From Rallus limicola (taxonomy: Eukaryota; Chordata; Aves; Gruiformes; Rallidae): DNA of 64,000 bases. The DNA lies in contig JAKCOZ010000650.1 of assembly GCA_022605955.1 (NCBI GenBank), forward strand, positions 1 to 64,000, read 5' to 3'. Made by a program: the position numbers and the translations under genes. Below, piece by piece: positions 34,200 through 46,200 of this stretch (position 1 is the stretch's first letter; the number at the start of each line of letters is the position of its first letter). The notes under the pieces were generated by a model. It worked only from the letters and a program-made list of their open reading frames with translations. It had not been told where the DNA came from and searched no databases.

Positions 34200-36179
34200 A
34201 GGTTTCAGACGAGCTATGCCTTTCAGGCCTAGCTTCTTTACTTTGGGAGTTATTGCTGGACGTTTAGCATGTTTTGAACTGCAGTCTGCTAGGGCCGAGA
34301 AAAGCACCGTAGGAGGTTCCAGGCATGTTCCCTCTTTCCAGGCAAAGGAAAAGGCTGAGAGCCAAAGTGACAGGGTCTGCTCGTGTGTCCTGTCAGGAGG
34401 TTTCAGACAAGCTATGCCTTTCAGGCCTAGCTTCTTTACTTTGGGAGTTATTGCTGGACGTTTAGCATGTTTTGAACTGCAGTCTGCTAGGGCCGAGAAA
34501 AGCACCGTAGGAGGTTCCAGGCATGTTCCCTCTTTCCAGGCAAAGGAAAAGGCTGAGAGCCAAAGTGACAGGGTCTGCTCGTGTGTCCTGTTAGGAGGTT
34601 TCAGACAAGCTATGCCTTTCAGGCCTAGCTTCTTTACTTTGGGAGTTATTGCTGGACGTTTAGCATGTTTTGAACTGCAGTCTGCTAGGGCCGAGAAAAG
34701 CACCGTAGGAGGTTCCAGGCATGTTCCCTCTTTCCAGGCAAAGGAAAAGGCTGAGAGCCAAAGTGACAGGGTCTGCTCGTGTGTCCTGTTAGGAGGTTTC
34801 AGACAAGCTATGCCTTTCAGGCCTAGCTTCTTTACTTTGGGAGTTATTGCTGGACGTTTAGCATGTTTTGAACTGCAGTCTGCTAGGGCCGAGAAAAGCA
34901 CCGTAGGAGGTTCCAGGCATGTTCCCTCTTTCCAGGCAAAGGAAAAGGCTGAGAGCCAAAGTGACGGGGTCTGCTCGTGTGTCCTGTTAGGAGGTTTCAT
35001 ACGAGCTATGCCTTTCAGGCCTAGCTTCTTTACTTTGGGAGTTATTGCTGGACGTTTAGCATGTTTTGAACTGCAGTCTGCTAGGGCCGAGAAAAGCACC
35101 GTAGGAGGTTCCAGGCATGTTCCCTCTTTCCAGGCAAAGGAAAAGGCTGAGAGCCAAAGTGACAGGGTCTGCTCGTGTGTCCTGTTAGGAGGTTTCAGAC
35201 AAGCTATGCCTTTCAGGCCTAGCTTCTTTACTTTGGGAGTTATTGCTGGACGTTTAGCATGTTTTGAACTGCAGTCTGCTAGGGCCGAGAAAAGCACCGT
35301 AGGAGGTTCCAGGCATGTTCCCTCTTTCCAGGCAAAGGAAAAGGCTGAGAGCCAAAGTGACAGGGTCTGCTCGTGTGTCCTGTTAGGAGGTTTCAGACAA
35401 GCTATGCCTTTCAGGCCTAGCTTCTTTACTTTGGGAGTTATTGCTGGACGTTTAGCATGTTTTGAACTGCAGTCTGCTAGGGCCGAGAAAAGCACCGTAG
35501 GAGGTTCCAGGCATGTTCCCTCTTTCCAGGCAAAGGAAAAGGCTGAGAGCCAAAGTGACAGGGTCTGCTCGTGTGTCCTGTTAGGAGGTTTCATACGAGC
35601 TATGCCTTTCAGGCCTAGCTTCTTTACTTTGGGAGTTATTGCTGGACGTTTAGCATGTTTTGAACTGCAGTCTGCTAGGGCCGAGAAAAGCACCGTAGGA
35701 GGTTCCAGGCATGTTCCCTCTTTCCAGGCAAAGGAAAAGGCTGAGAGCCAAAGTGACAGGGTCTGCTCGTGTGTCCTGTTAGGAGGTTTCAGACAAGCTA
35801 TGCCTTTCAGGCCTAGCTTCTTTACTTTGGGAGTTATTGCTGGACGTTTAGCATGTTTTGAACTGCAGTCTGCTAGGGCCGAGAAAAGCACCGTAGGAGG
35901 TTCCAGGCATGTTCCCTCTTTCCAGGCAAAGGAAAAGGCTGAGAGCCAAAGTGACAGGGTCTGCTCGTGTGTCCTGTTAGGAGGTTTCAGACAAGCTATG
36001 CCTTTCAGGCCTAGCTTCTTTACTTTGGGAGTTATTGCTGGACGTTTAGCATGTTTTGAACTGCAGTCTGCTAGGGCCGAGAAAAGCACCGTAGGAGGTT
36101 CCAGGCATGTTCCCTCTTTCCAGGCAAAGGAAAAGGCTGAGAGCCAAAGTGACAGGGTCTGCTCGTGTGTCCTGTTAGG
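34200..36179. repeat. 10-monomer (1980-bp) tandem duplication, copy 1
   Basis: The order gacgagc, tgtcagg, plain, plain, then a monomer with both gacgggg (34963) and ttcatacg (35000) is repeated exactly 1980 bases later (36943 and 36980). The linked pair of rare variants makes descent by duplication far more likely than independent mutation. The unit edges are approximate because plain monomers cannot be told apart. Confidence 0.85.
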
Positions 36180-37170
36180 AGGTTTCAGACGAGCTATGCC
36201 TTTCAGGCCTAGCTTCTTTACTTTGGGAGTTATTGCTGGACGTTTAGCATGTTTTGAACTGCAGTCTGCTAGGGCCGAGAAAAGCACCGTAGGAGGTTCC
36301 AGGCATGTTCCCTCTTTCCAGGCAAAGGAAAAGGCTGAGAGCCAAAGTGACAGGGTCTGCTCGTGTGTCCTGTCAGGAGGTTTCAGACAAGCTATGCCTT
36401 TCAGGCCTAGCTTCTTTACTTTGGGAGTTATTGCTGGACGTTTAGCATGTTTTGAACTGCAGTCTGCTAGGGCCGAGAAAAGCACCGTAGGAGGTTCCAG
36501 GCATGTTCCCTCTTTCCAGGCAAAGGAAAAGGCTGAGAGCCAAAGTGACAGGGTCTGCTCGTGTGTCCTGTTAGGAGGTTTCAGACAAGCTATGCCTTTC
36601 AGGCCTAGCTTCTTTACTTTGGGAGTTATTGCTGGACGTTTAGCATGTTTTGAACTGCAGTCTGCTAGGGCCGAGAAAAGCACCGTAGGAGGTTCCAGGC
36701 ATGTTCCCTCTTTCCAGGCAAAGGAAAAGGCTGAGAGCCAAAGTGACAGGGTCTGCTCGTGTGTCCTGTTAGGAGGTTTCAGACAAGCTATGCCTTTCAG
36801 GCCTAGCTTCTTTACTTTGGGAGTTATTGCTGGACGTTTAGCATGTTTTGAACTGCAGTCTGCTAGGGCCGAGAAAAGCACCGTAGGAGGTTCCAGGCAT
36901 GTTCCCTCTTTCCAGGCAAAGGAAAAGGCTGAGAGCCAAAGTGACGGGGTCTGCTCGTGTGTCCTGTTAGGAGGTTTCATACGAGCTATGCCTTTCAGGC
37001 CTAGCTTCTTTACTTTGGGAGTTATTGCTGGACGTTTAGCATGTTTTGAACTGCAGTCTGCTAGGGCCGAGAAAAGCACCGTAGGAGGTTCCAGGCATGT
37101 TCCCTCTTTCCAGGCAAAGGAAAAGGCTGAGAGCCAAAGTGACAGGGTCTGCTCGTGTGTCCTGTTAGGA
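36180..37170. repeat. 10-monomer duplication, copy 2 (about 5 monomers retained)
   Basis: This matches 34200-35190 with the same two linked variants at 36943 and 36980. The match fails in the next monomer, which is gacgagc near 37191 where copy 1 has gacaagc. The ttcatacg monomer expected near 37574 is also absent. Copy 2 is therefore partial or was later overwritten by exchange with neighbouring monomers. Confidence 0.8.
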
Positions 37171-39504
37171 GGTTTCAGACGAGCTATGCCTTTCAGGCCT
37201 AGCTTCTTTACTTTGGGAGTTATTGCTGGACGTTTAGCATGTTTTGAACTGCAGTCTGCTAGGGCCGAGAAAAGCACCGTAGGAGGTTCCAGGCATGTTC
37301 CCTCTTTCCAGGCAAAGGAAAAGGCTGAGAGCCAAAGTGACAGGGTCTGCTCGTGTGTCCTGTTAGGAGGTTTCAGACAAGCTATGCCTTTCAGGCCTAG
37401 CTTCTTTACTTTGGGAGTTATTGCTGGACGTTTAGCATGTTTTGAACTGCAGTCTGCTAGGGCCGAGAAAAGCACCGTAGGAGGTTCCAGGCATGTTCCC
37501 TCTTTCCAGGCAAAGGAAAAGGCTGAGAGCCAAAGTGACAGGGTCTGCTCGTGTGTCCTGTTAGGAGGTTTCAGACAAGCTATGCCTTTCAGGCCTAGCT
37601 TCTTTACTTTGGGAGTTATTGCTGGACGTTTAGCATGTTTTGAACTGCAGTCTGCTAGGGCCGAGAAAAGCACCGTAGGAGGTTCCAGGCATGTTCCCTC
37701 TTTCCAGGCAAAGGAAAAGGCTGAGAGCCAAAGTGACAGGGTCTGCTCGTGTGTCCTGTTAGGAGGTTTCAGACAAGCTATGCCTTTCAGGCCTAGCTTC
37801 TTTACTTTGGGAGTTATTGCTGGACGTTTAGCATGTTTTGAACTGCAGTCTGCTAGGGCCGAGAAAAGCACCGTAGGAGGTTCCAGGCATGTTCCCTCTT
37901 TCCAGGCAAAGGAAAAGGCTGAGAGCCAAAGTGACAGGGTCTGCTCGTGTGTCCTGTTAGGAGGTTTCAGACGAGATATGCCTTTCAGGCCTAGCTTCTT
38001 TACTTTGGGAGTTATTGCTGGACGTTTAGCATGTTTTGAACTGCAGTCTGCTAGGGCCGAGAAAAGCACCGTAGGAGGTTCCAGGCATGTTCCCTCTTTC
38101 CAGGCAAAGGAAAAGGCTGAGAGCCAAAGTGACAGGGTCTGCTCGTGTGTCCTGTTAGGAGGTTTCAGACGAGCTATGCCTTTCAGGCCTAGCTTCTTTA
38201 CTTTGGGAGTTATTGCTGGACGTTTAGCATGTTTTGAACTGCAGTCTGCTAGGGCCGAGAAAAGCACCGTAGGAGGTTCCAGGCATGTTCCCTCTTTCCA
38301 GGCAAAGGAAAAGGCTGAGAGCCAAAGTGACAGGGTCTGCTCGTGTGTCCTGTTAGGAGGTTTCAGACGAGCTATGCCTTTCAGGCCTAGCTTCTTTACT
38401 TTGGGAGTTATTGCTGGACGTTTAGCATGTTTTGAACTGCAGTCTGCTAGGGCCGAGAAAAGCACCGTAGGAGGTTCCAGGCATGTTCCCTCTTTCCAGG
38501 CAAAGGAAAAGGCTGAGAGCCAAAGTGACAGGGTCTGCTCGTGTGTCCTGTCAGGAGGTTTCAGACAAGCTATGCCTTTCAGGCCTCGCTTCTTTACTTT
38601 GGGAGTTATTGCTGGACGTTTAGCATGTTTTGAACTGCAGTCTGCTAGGGCCGAGAAAAGCACCGTAGGAGGTTCCAGGCATGTTCCCTCTTTCCAGGCT
38701 AAGGAAAAGGCTGAGAGCCAAAGTGACAGGGTCTGCTCGTGTGTCCTGTTAGGTGGTTTCAGACAAGCTATGCCTTTCAGGCCTAGCTTCTTTACTTTGG
38801 GAGTTATTGCTGGACGTTTAGCATGTTTTGAACTGCAGTCTGCTAGGGCCGAGAAAAGCACCGTAGGAGGTTCCAGGCATGTTCCCTCTTTCCAGGCAAA
38901 GGAAAAGGCTGAGAGCCAAAGTGACAGGGTCTGCTCGTGTGTCCTGTCAGGAGGTTTCAGACAAGCTATGCCTTTCAGGCCTAGCTTCTTTACTTTGGGA
39001 GTTATTGCTGGACGTTTAGCATGTTTTGAACTGCAGTCTGCTAGGGCCGAGAAAAGCACCGTAGGAGGTTCCAGGCATGTTCCCTCTTTCCAGGCAAAGG
39101 AAAAGGCTGAGAGCCAAAGTGACAGGGTCTGCTCGTGTGTCCTGTTAGGAGGTTTCAGACAAGCTATGCCTTTCAGGCCTAGCTTCTTTACTTTGGGAGT
39201 TATTGCTGGACGTTTAGCATGTTTTGAACTGCAGTCTGCTAGGGCCGAGAAAAGCACCGTAGGAGGTTCCAGGCATGTTCCCTCTTTCCAGGCAAAGGAA
39301 AAGGCTGAGAGCCAAAGTGACAGGGTCTGCTCGTGTGTCCTGTCAGGAGGTTTCAGACAAGCTATGCCTTTCAGGCCTAGCTTCTTTACTTTTGGAGTTA
39401 TTGCTGGACGTTTAGCATGTTTTGAACTGCAGTCTGCTAGGGCCAAGAAAAGCACCGTAGGAGGTTCCAGGCATGTTCCCTCTTTCCAGGCAAAGGAAAA
39501 GGCT

Positions 39505-41484
39505 GATAGTCAAAGTGACAGGGTCTGCTCGTGTGTCCTGTTAGGAGGTTTCAGACAAGCTATGCCTTTCAGGCCTAGCTTCTTTACTTTGGGAGTTATT
39601 GCTGGACGTTTAGCATGTTTTGAACTGCAGTCTGCTAGGGCCGAGAAAAGCACCGTAGGAGGTTCCAGGCATGTTCCCTCTTTCCAGGCAAAGGAAAAGG
39701 CTGAGAGCCAAAGTGACAGGGTCTGCTCGTGTGTCCTGTTAGGAGGTTTCAGACAAGCTATGCCTTTCAGGCCTAGCTTCTTTACTTTGGGAGTTATTGC
39801 TGGACGTTTAGCATGTTTTGAACTGCAGTCTGCTAGGGCCGAGAAAAGCACCGTAGGAGGTTCCAGGCATGTTCCCTCTTTCCAGGCAAAGGAAAAGGCT
39901 GAGAGCCAAAGTGACAGGGTCTGCTCGTGTGTCCTGTTAGGAGGTTTCAGACGAGCTATGCCTTTCAGGCCTAGCTTCTTTACTTTGGGAGTTATTGCTG
40001 GACGTTTAGCATGTTTTGAACTGCAGTCTGCTAGGGCCGAGAAAAGCACCGTAGGAGGTTCCAGGCATGTTCCCTCTTTCCAGGCAAAGGAAAAGGCTGA
40101 GAGCCAAAGTGACAGGGTCTGCTCGTGTGTCCTGTTAGGAGGTTTCAGACAAGCTATGCCTTTCAGGCCTAGCTTCTTTACTTTGGGAGTTATTGCTGGA
40201 CGTTTAGCATGTTTTGAACTGCAGTCTGCTAGGGCCGAGAAAAGCACCGTAGGAGGTTCCAGGCATGTTCCCTCTTTCCAGGCAAAGGAAAAGGCTGAGA
40301 GCCAAAGTGACAGGGTCTGCTCGTGTGTCCTGTTAGGAGGTTTCAGACAAGCTATGCCTTTCAGGCCTAGCTTCTTTACTTTGGGAGTTATTGCTGGACG
40401 TTTAGCATGTTTTGAACTGCAGTCTGCTAGGGCCGAGAAAAGCCCCGTAGGAGGTTCCAGGCATGTTCCCTCTTTCCAGGCAAAGGAAAAGGCTGAGAGC
40501 CAAAGTGACAGGGTCTGCTCGTGTGTCCTGTTAGGAGGTTTCAGACAAGCTATGCCTTTCAGGCCTAGCTTCTTTACTTTGGGAGTTATTGCTGGACGTT
40601 TAGCATGTTTTGAACTGCAGTCTGCTTGGGCCGAGAAAAGCACCGTAGGAGGTTCCAGGCATGTTCCCTCTTTCCAGGCAAAAGAAAAGGCTGAGAGCCA
40701 AAGTGACAGGGTCTGCTCGTGTGTCCTGTTAGGGGGTTTCAGACAAGCTATGCCTTTCAGGCCTAGCTTCTTTACTTTGGGAGTTATTGCTGGACGTTTA
40801 GCATGTTTTGAACTGCAGTCTGCTAGGGCCGAGAAAAGCACCGTAGGAGGTTCAAGGCATGTTCCCTCTTTCCAGGCAAAGGAAAAGGCTGAGAGCCAAA
40901 GTGACAGGGTCTGCTCGTGTGTCCTGTTAGGAGGTTTCAGACAAGCTATGCCTTTCAGGCCTAGCTTCTTTACTTTGGGAGTTATTGCTGGACGTTTAGC
41001 ATGTTTTGAACTGCAGTCTGCTAGGGCCGAGAAAAGCACCGTAGGAGGTTCCAGGCATGTTCCCTCTTTCCAGGCAAAGGAAAAGGCTGAGAGCCAAAGT
41101 GACAGGGTCTGCTCGTGTGTCCTGTTAGGAGGTTTTAGACAAGGTCTGCCTTTCAGGCCTAGCTTCTTTACTTTGGGAGTTATTGCTGGACGTTTAGCAT
41201 GTTTTGAACTGCAGTCTGCTAGGGCCGAGAAAAGCACCGTAGGAGGTTCCAGGCATGTTCCCTCTTTCCAGGCAAAGGAAAAGGCTGAGAGCCAAAGTGA
41301 CAGGGTCTGCTCGTGTGTCCTGTCAGGAGGTTTCAGACAAGCTATGCCTTTCAGGCCTAGCTTCTTTACTTTTGGAGTTATTGCTGGACGTTTAGCATGT
41401 TTTGAACTGCAGTCTGCTAGGGCCAAGAAAAGCACCGTAGGAGGTTCCAGGCATGTTCCCTCTTTCCAGGCAAAGGAAAAGGCT
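39505..41484. repeat. 10-monomer block (1980 bp)
   Basis: The block lies between gatagtc at 39505 and the half-changed gagagtc at 41485, exactly 10 x 198. It contains private variants agccccgtag (about 40444), ctgcttggg (about 40626), ttcaaggc (40851), caaaagaaaa (g at 40684), an aaggtctgcc monomer (41143), and a final monomer with cttttggag and ggccaag (41425). The final monomer resembles the one just before 39505 (ggccaag at 39445, 1980 bases earlier). Confidence 0.88.
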
Positions 41485-43266
41485 GAGAGTCAAAGTGACA
41501 GGGTCTGCTCGTGTGTCCTGTTAGGAGGTTTCAGACAAGCTATGCCTTTCAGGCCTAGCTTCTTTACTTTGGGAGTTATTGCTGGACGTTTAGCATGTTT
41601 TGAACTGCAGTCTGCTAGGGCCGAGAAAAGCACCGTAGGAGGTTCCAGGCATGTTCCCTCTTTCCAGGCAAAGGAAAAGGCTGAGAGCCAAAGTGACAGG
41701 GTCTGCTCGTGTGTCCTGTTAGGAGGTTTCAGACAAGCTATGCCTTTCAGGCCTAGCTTCTTTACTTTGGGAGTTATTGCTGGACGTTTAGCATGTTTTG
41801 AACTGCAGTCTGCTAGGGCCGAGAAAAGCACCGTAGGAGGTTCCAGGCATGTTCCCTCTTTCCAGGCAAAGGAAAAGGCTGAGAGCCAAAGTGACAGGGT
41901 CTGCTCGTGTGTCCTGTTAGGAGGTTTCAGACAAGCTATGCCTTTCAGGCCTAGCTTCTTTACTTTGGGTGTTATTGCTGGACGTTTAGCATGTTTTGAA
42001 CTGCAGTCTGCTAGGGCCGAGAAAAGCACCGTAGGAGGTTCAAGGCATGTTCCCTCTTTCCAGGCAAAGGAAAAGGCTGAGAGCCAAAGTGACAGGGTCT
42101 GCTCGTGTGTCCTGTTAGGAGGTTTCAGACGAGCTATGCCTTTCAGGCCTAGCTTCTTTACTTTGGGAGTTATTGCTGGACGTTTAGCATGTTTTGAACT
42201 GCAGTCTGCTAGGGCCGAGAAAAGCACCGTAGGAGGTTCCAGGCATGTTCCCTCTTTCCAGGCAAAGGAAAAGGCTGAGAGCCAAAGTGACAGGGTCTGC
42301 TCGTGTGTCCTGTTAGGAGGTTTCAGACAAGCTATGCCTTTCAGGCCTAGCTTCTTTACTTTGGGAGTTATTGCTGGACGTTTAGCATGTTTTGAACTGC
42401 AGTCTGCTAGGGCCGAGAAAAGCACCGTAGGAGGTTCCAGGCATGTTCCCTCTTTCCAGGCAAAAGAAAAGGCTGAGAGCCAAAGTGACAGGGTCTGCTC
42501 GTGTGTCCTGTTAGGAGGTTTCAGACGAGCTATGCCTTTCAGGCCTAGCTTCTTTACTTTGGGAGTTATTGCTGGACGTTTAGCATGTTTTGAACTGCAG
42601 TCTGCTAGGGCCGAGAAAAGCACCGTAGGAGGTTCCAGGCATGTTCCCTCTTTCCAGGCAAAGGAAAAGGCTGAGAGCCAAAGTGACAGGGTCTGCTCGT
42701 GTGTCCTGTTAGGAGGTTTCAGACAAGCTATGCCTTTCAGGCCTAGCTTCTTTACTTTGGGAGTTATTGCTGGACGTTTAGCATGTTTTGAACTGCAGTC
42801 TGCTAGGGCCGAGAAAAGCACCGTAGGAGGTTCCAGGCATGTTCCTTCTTTCCAGGCAAAGGAAAAGGCTGAGAGCCAAAGTGACAGGGTCTGCTCGTGT
42901 GTCCTGTTAGGAGGTTTCAGACAAGGTATGCCTTTCAGGCCTAGCTTCTTTACTTTGGGAGTTATTGCTGGACGTTTAGCATGTTTTGAACTGCAGTCTG
43001 CTAGGGCCGAGAAAAGCACCGTAGGAGGTTCCAGGCATGTTCCCTCTTTCCAGGCAAAGGAAAAGGCTGAGAGCCAAAGTGACAGGGTCTGCTCGTGTGT
43101 CCTGTCAGGAGGTTTCAGACAAGCTATGCCTTTCAGGCCTAGCTTCTTTACTTTGGGAGTTATTGCTGGACGTTTAGCATGTTTTGAACTGCAGTCTGCT
43201 AGGGCCAAGAAAAGCACCGTAGGAGGTTCCAGGCATGTTCCCTCTTTCCAGGCAAAGGAAAAGGCT
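41485..43266. repeat. 9-monomer block (1782 bp), sister of 39505-41484
   Basis: The block starts with gagagtc instead of gatagtc and ends at 43267, exactly 9 x 198. Three rare variants recur 1782 bases after their counterparts: caaaagaaaa (40684 and 42466), aaggt in place of aagct (41143 and 42925) and ggccaag (41425 and 43207). The ttcaaggc variant recurs at a different spacing (1188), which implies an internal rearrangement after duplication. Confidence 0.87.
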
Positions 43267-46200
43267 GATAGTCAAAGTGACAGGGTCTGCTCGTGTGTCC
43301 TGTTAGGAGGTTTCAGACAAGCTATGCCTTTCAGGCCTAGCTTCTTTACTTTGGGAGTTATTGCTGGACGTTTAGCATGTTTTGAACTGCAGTCTGCTAG
43401 GGCCGAGAAAAGCACCGTAGGAGGTTCCAGGCATGTTCCCTCTTTCCAGGCAAAGGAAAAGGCTGAGAGCCAAAGTGACAGGGTCTGCTCGTGTGTCCTG
43501 TTAGGAGGTTTCAGACAAGCTATGCCTTTCAGGCCTAGCTTCTTTACTTTGGGAGTTATTGCTGGACGTTTAGCATGTTTTGAACTGCAGTCTGCTAGGG
43601 CCGAGAAAAGCACCGTAGGAGGTTCCAGGCATGTTCCCTCTTTCCAGGCAAAGGAAAAGGCTGAGAGCCAAAGTGACAGGGTCTGCTCGTGTGTCCTGTT
43701 AGGAGGTTTCAGACAAGCTATGCCTTTCAGGCCTAGCTTCTTTACTTTGGGAGTTATTGCTGGACGTTTAGCATGTTTTGAACTGCAGTCTGCTAGGGCC
43801 GAGAAAAGCACCGTAGGAGGTTCCAGGCATGTTCCCTCTTTCCAGGCAAAGGAAAAGGCTGAGAGCCAAAGTGACAGGGTCTGCTCGTGTGTCCTGTTAG
43901 GAGGTTTCAGACAAGCTATGCCTTTCAGGCCTAGCTTCTTTACTTTGGGAGTTATTGCTGGACGTTTAGCATGTTTTGAACTGCAGTCTGCTAGGGCCGA
44001 GAAAAGCACCGTAGGAGGTTCCAGGCATGTTCCCTCTTTCCAGGCAAAGGAAAAGGCTGAGAGCCAAAGTGACAGGGTCTGCTCGTGTGTCCTGTTAGGA
44101 GGTTTCAGACGAGCTATGCCTTTCAGGCCTAGCTTCTTTACTTTGGGAGTTATTGCAGGACGTTTAGCATGTTTTGAACTGCAGTCTGCTAGGGCCGAGA
44201 AAAGCACCGTAGGAGGTTCCAGGCATGTTCCCTCTTTCCAGGCAAAGGAAAAGGCTGAGAGCCAAAGTGACAGGGTCTGCTCGTGTGTCCTGTTAGGAGG
44301 TTTCAGACAAGCTATGCCTTTCAGGCCTAGCTTCTTTACTTTGGGAGTTATTGCTGGACGTTTAGCATGTTTTGAACTGCAGTCTGCTAGGGCCGAGAAA
44401 AGCACCGTAGGAGGTTCCAGGCATGTTCCCTCTTTCCAGGCAAAGGAAAAGGCTGAGAGCCAAAGTGACAGGGTCTGCTCGTGTGTCCTGTTAGGAGGTT
44501 TCAGACAAGCTATGCCTTTCAGGCCTAGCTTCTTTACTTTGGGAGTTATTGCTGGACGTTTAGCATGTTTTGAACTGCAGTCTGCTAGGGCCGAGAAAAG
44601 CACCGTAGGAGGTTCCAGGCATGTTCCCTCTTTCCAGGCAAAGGAAAAGGCTGAGAGCCAAAGTGACAGGGTCTGCTCGTGTGTCCTGTTAGGAGGTTTC
44701 AGACAAGCTATGCCTTTCAGGCCTAGCTTCTTTACTTTGGGAGTTATTGCTGGACGTTTAGCATGTTTTGAACTGCAGTCTGCTAGGGCCGAGAAAAGCA
44801 CCGTAGGAGGTTCCAGGCATGTTCCCTCTTTCCAGGCAAAGGAAAAGGCTGAGAGCCAAAGTGACAGGGTCTGCTCGTGTGTCCTGTTAGGAGGTTTCAG
44901 ACAAGCTATGCCTTTCAGGCCTAGCTTCTTTACTTTGGGAGTTATTGCTGGACGTTTAGCATGTTTTGAACTGCAGTCTGCTAGGGCCGAGAAAAGCACC
45001 GTAGGAGGTTCCAGGCATGTTCCCTCTTTCCAGGCAAAGGAAAAGGCTGAGAGCCAAAGTGACAGGGTCTGCTCGTGTGTCCTGTTAGGAGGTTTCAGAC
45101 AAGCTATGCCTTTCAGGCCTAGCTTCTTTACTTTGGGAGTTATTGCTGGACGTTTAGCATGTTTTGAACTGCAGTCTGCTAGGGCCGAGAAAAGCACCGT
45201 AGGAGGTTCCAGGCATGTTCCCTCTTTCCAGGCAAAGGAAAAGGCTGAGAGCCAAAGTGACAGGGTCTGCTCGTGTGTCCTGTTAGGAGGTTTCAGACAA
45301 GCTATGCCTTTCAGGCCTAGCTTCTTTACTTTGGGAGTTATTGCTGGACGTTTAGCATGTTTTGAACTGCAGTCTGCTAGGGCCGAGAAAAGCACCGTAG
45401 GAGGTTCCAGGCATGTTCCCTCTTTACAGGCAAAGGAAAAGGCTGAGAGCCAAAGTGACAGGGTCTGCTCGTGTGTCCTGTTAGGAGGTTTCAGACAAGC
45501 TATGCCTTTCAGGCCTAGCTTCTTTACTTTGGGAGTTATTGCTGGACGTTTAGCATGTTTTGAACTGCAGTCTGCTAGGGCCGAGAAAAGCACCGTAGGA
45601 GGTTCCAGGCATGTTCCCTCTTTCCAGGCAAAGGAAAAGGCTGAGAGCCAAAGTGACAGGGTCTGCTCGTGTGTCCTGTTAGGAGGTTTCAGACAAGCTA
45701 TGCCTTTCAGGCCTAGCTTCTTTACTTTGGGAGTTATTGCTGGACGTTTAGCATGTTTTGAACTGCAGTCTGCTAGGGCCGAGAAAAGCACCGTAGGAGG
45801 TTCCAGGCATGTTCCCTCTTTCCAGGCAAAGGAAAAGGCTGAGAGCCAAAGTGACAGGGTCTGCTCGTGTGTCCTGTTAGGAGGTTTCAGACAAGCTATG
45901 CCTTTCAGGCCTAGCTTCTTTACTTTGGGAGTTATTGCTGGACGTTTAGCATGTTTTGAACTGCAGTCTGCTAGGGCCGAGAAAAGCACCGTAGGAGGTT
46001 CCAGGCATGTTCCCTCTTTCCAGGCAAAGGAAAAGGCTGAGAGCCAAAGTGACAGGGTCTGCTCGTGTGTCCTGTTAGGAGGTTTCAGACAAGCTATGCC
46101 TTTCAGGCCTAGCTTCTTTACTTTGGGAGTTATTGCTGGACGTTTAGCATGTTTTGAACTGCAGTCTGCTAGGGCCGAGAAAAGCACCGTAGGAGGTTCC

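Larger units (their letters stand above)
30992..39504. repeat. Higher-order block of 43 monomers
   Basis: Markers at 30992 and 39505 are 43 x 198 minus 1 apart, with a lost C near 31128. The block begins with the shared eight-monomer cassette (gagaggg at 32193, gtgccatg near 32407). It then enters a different region defined by ttcatacg monomers (t at 33218, 35000, 35594, 36980) and gacgggg monomers (34963, 36943). It ends with a tgtcagg monomer carrying cttttggag and ggccaag just before the next marker. Confidence 0.88.
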
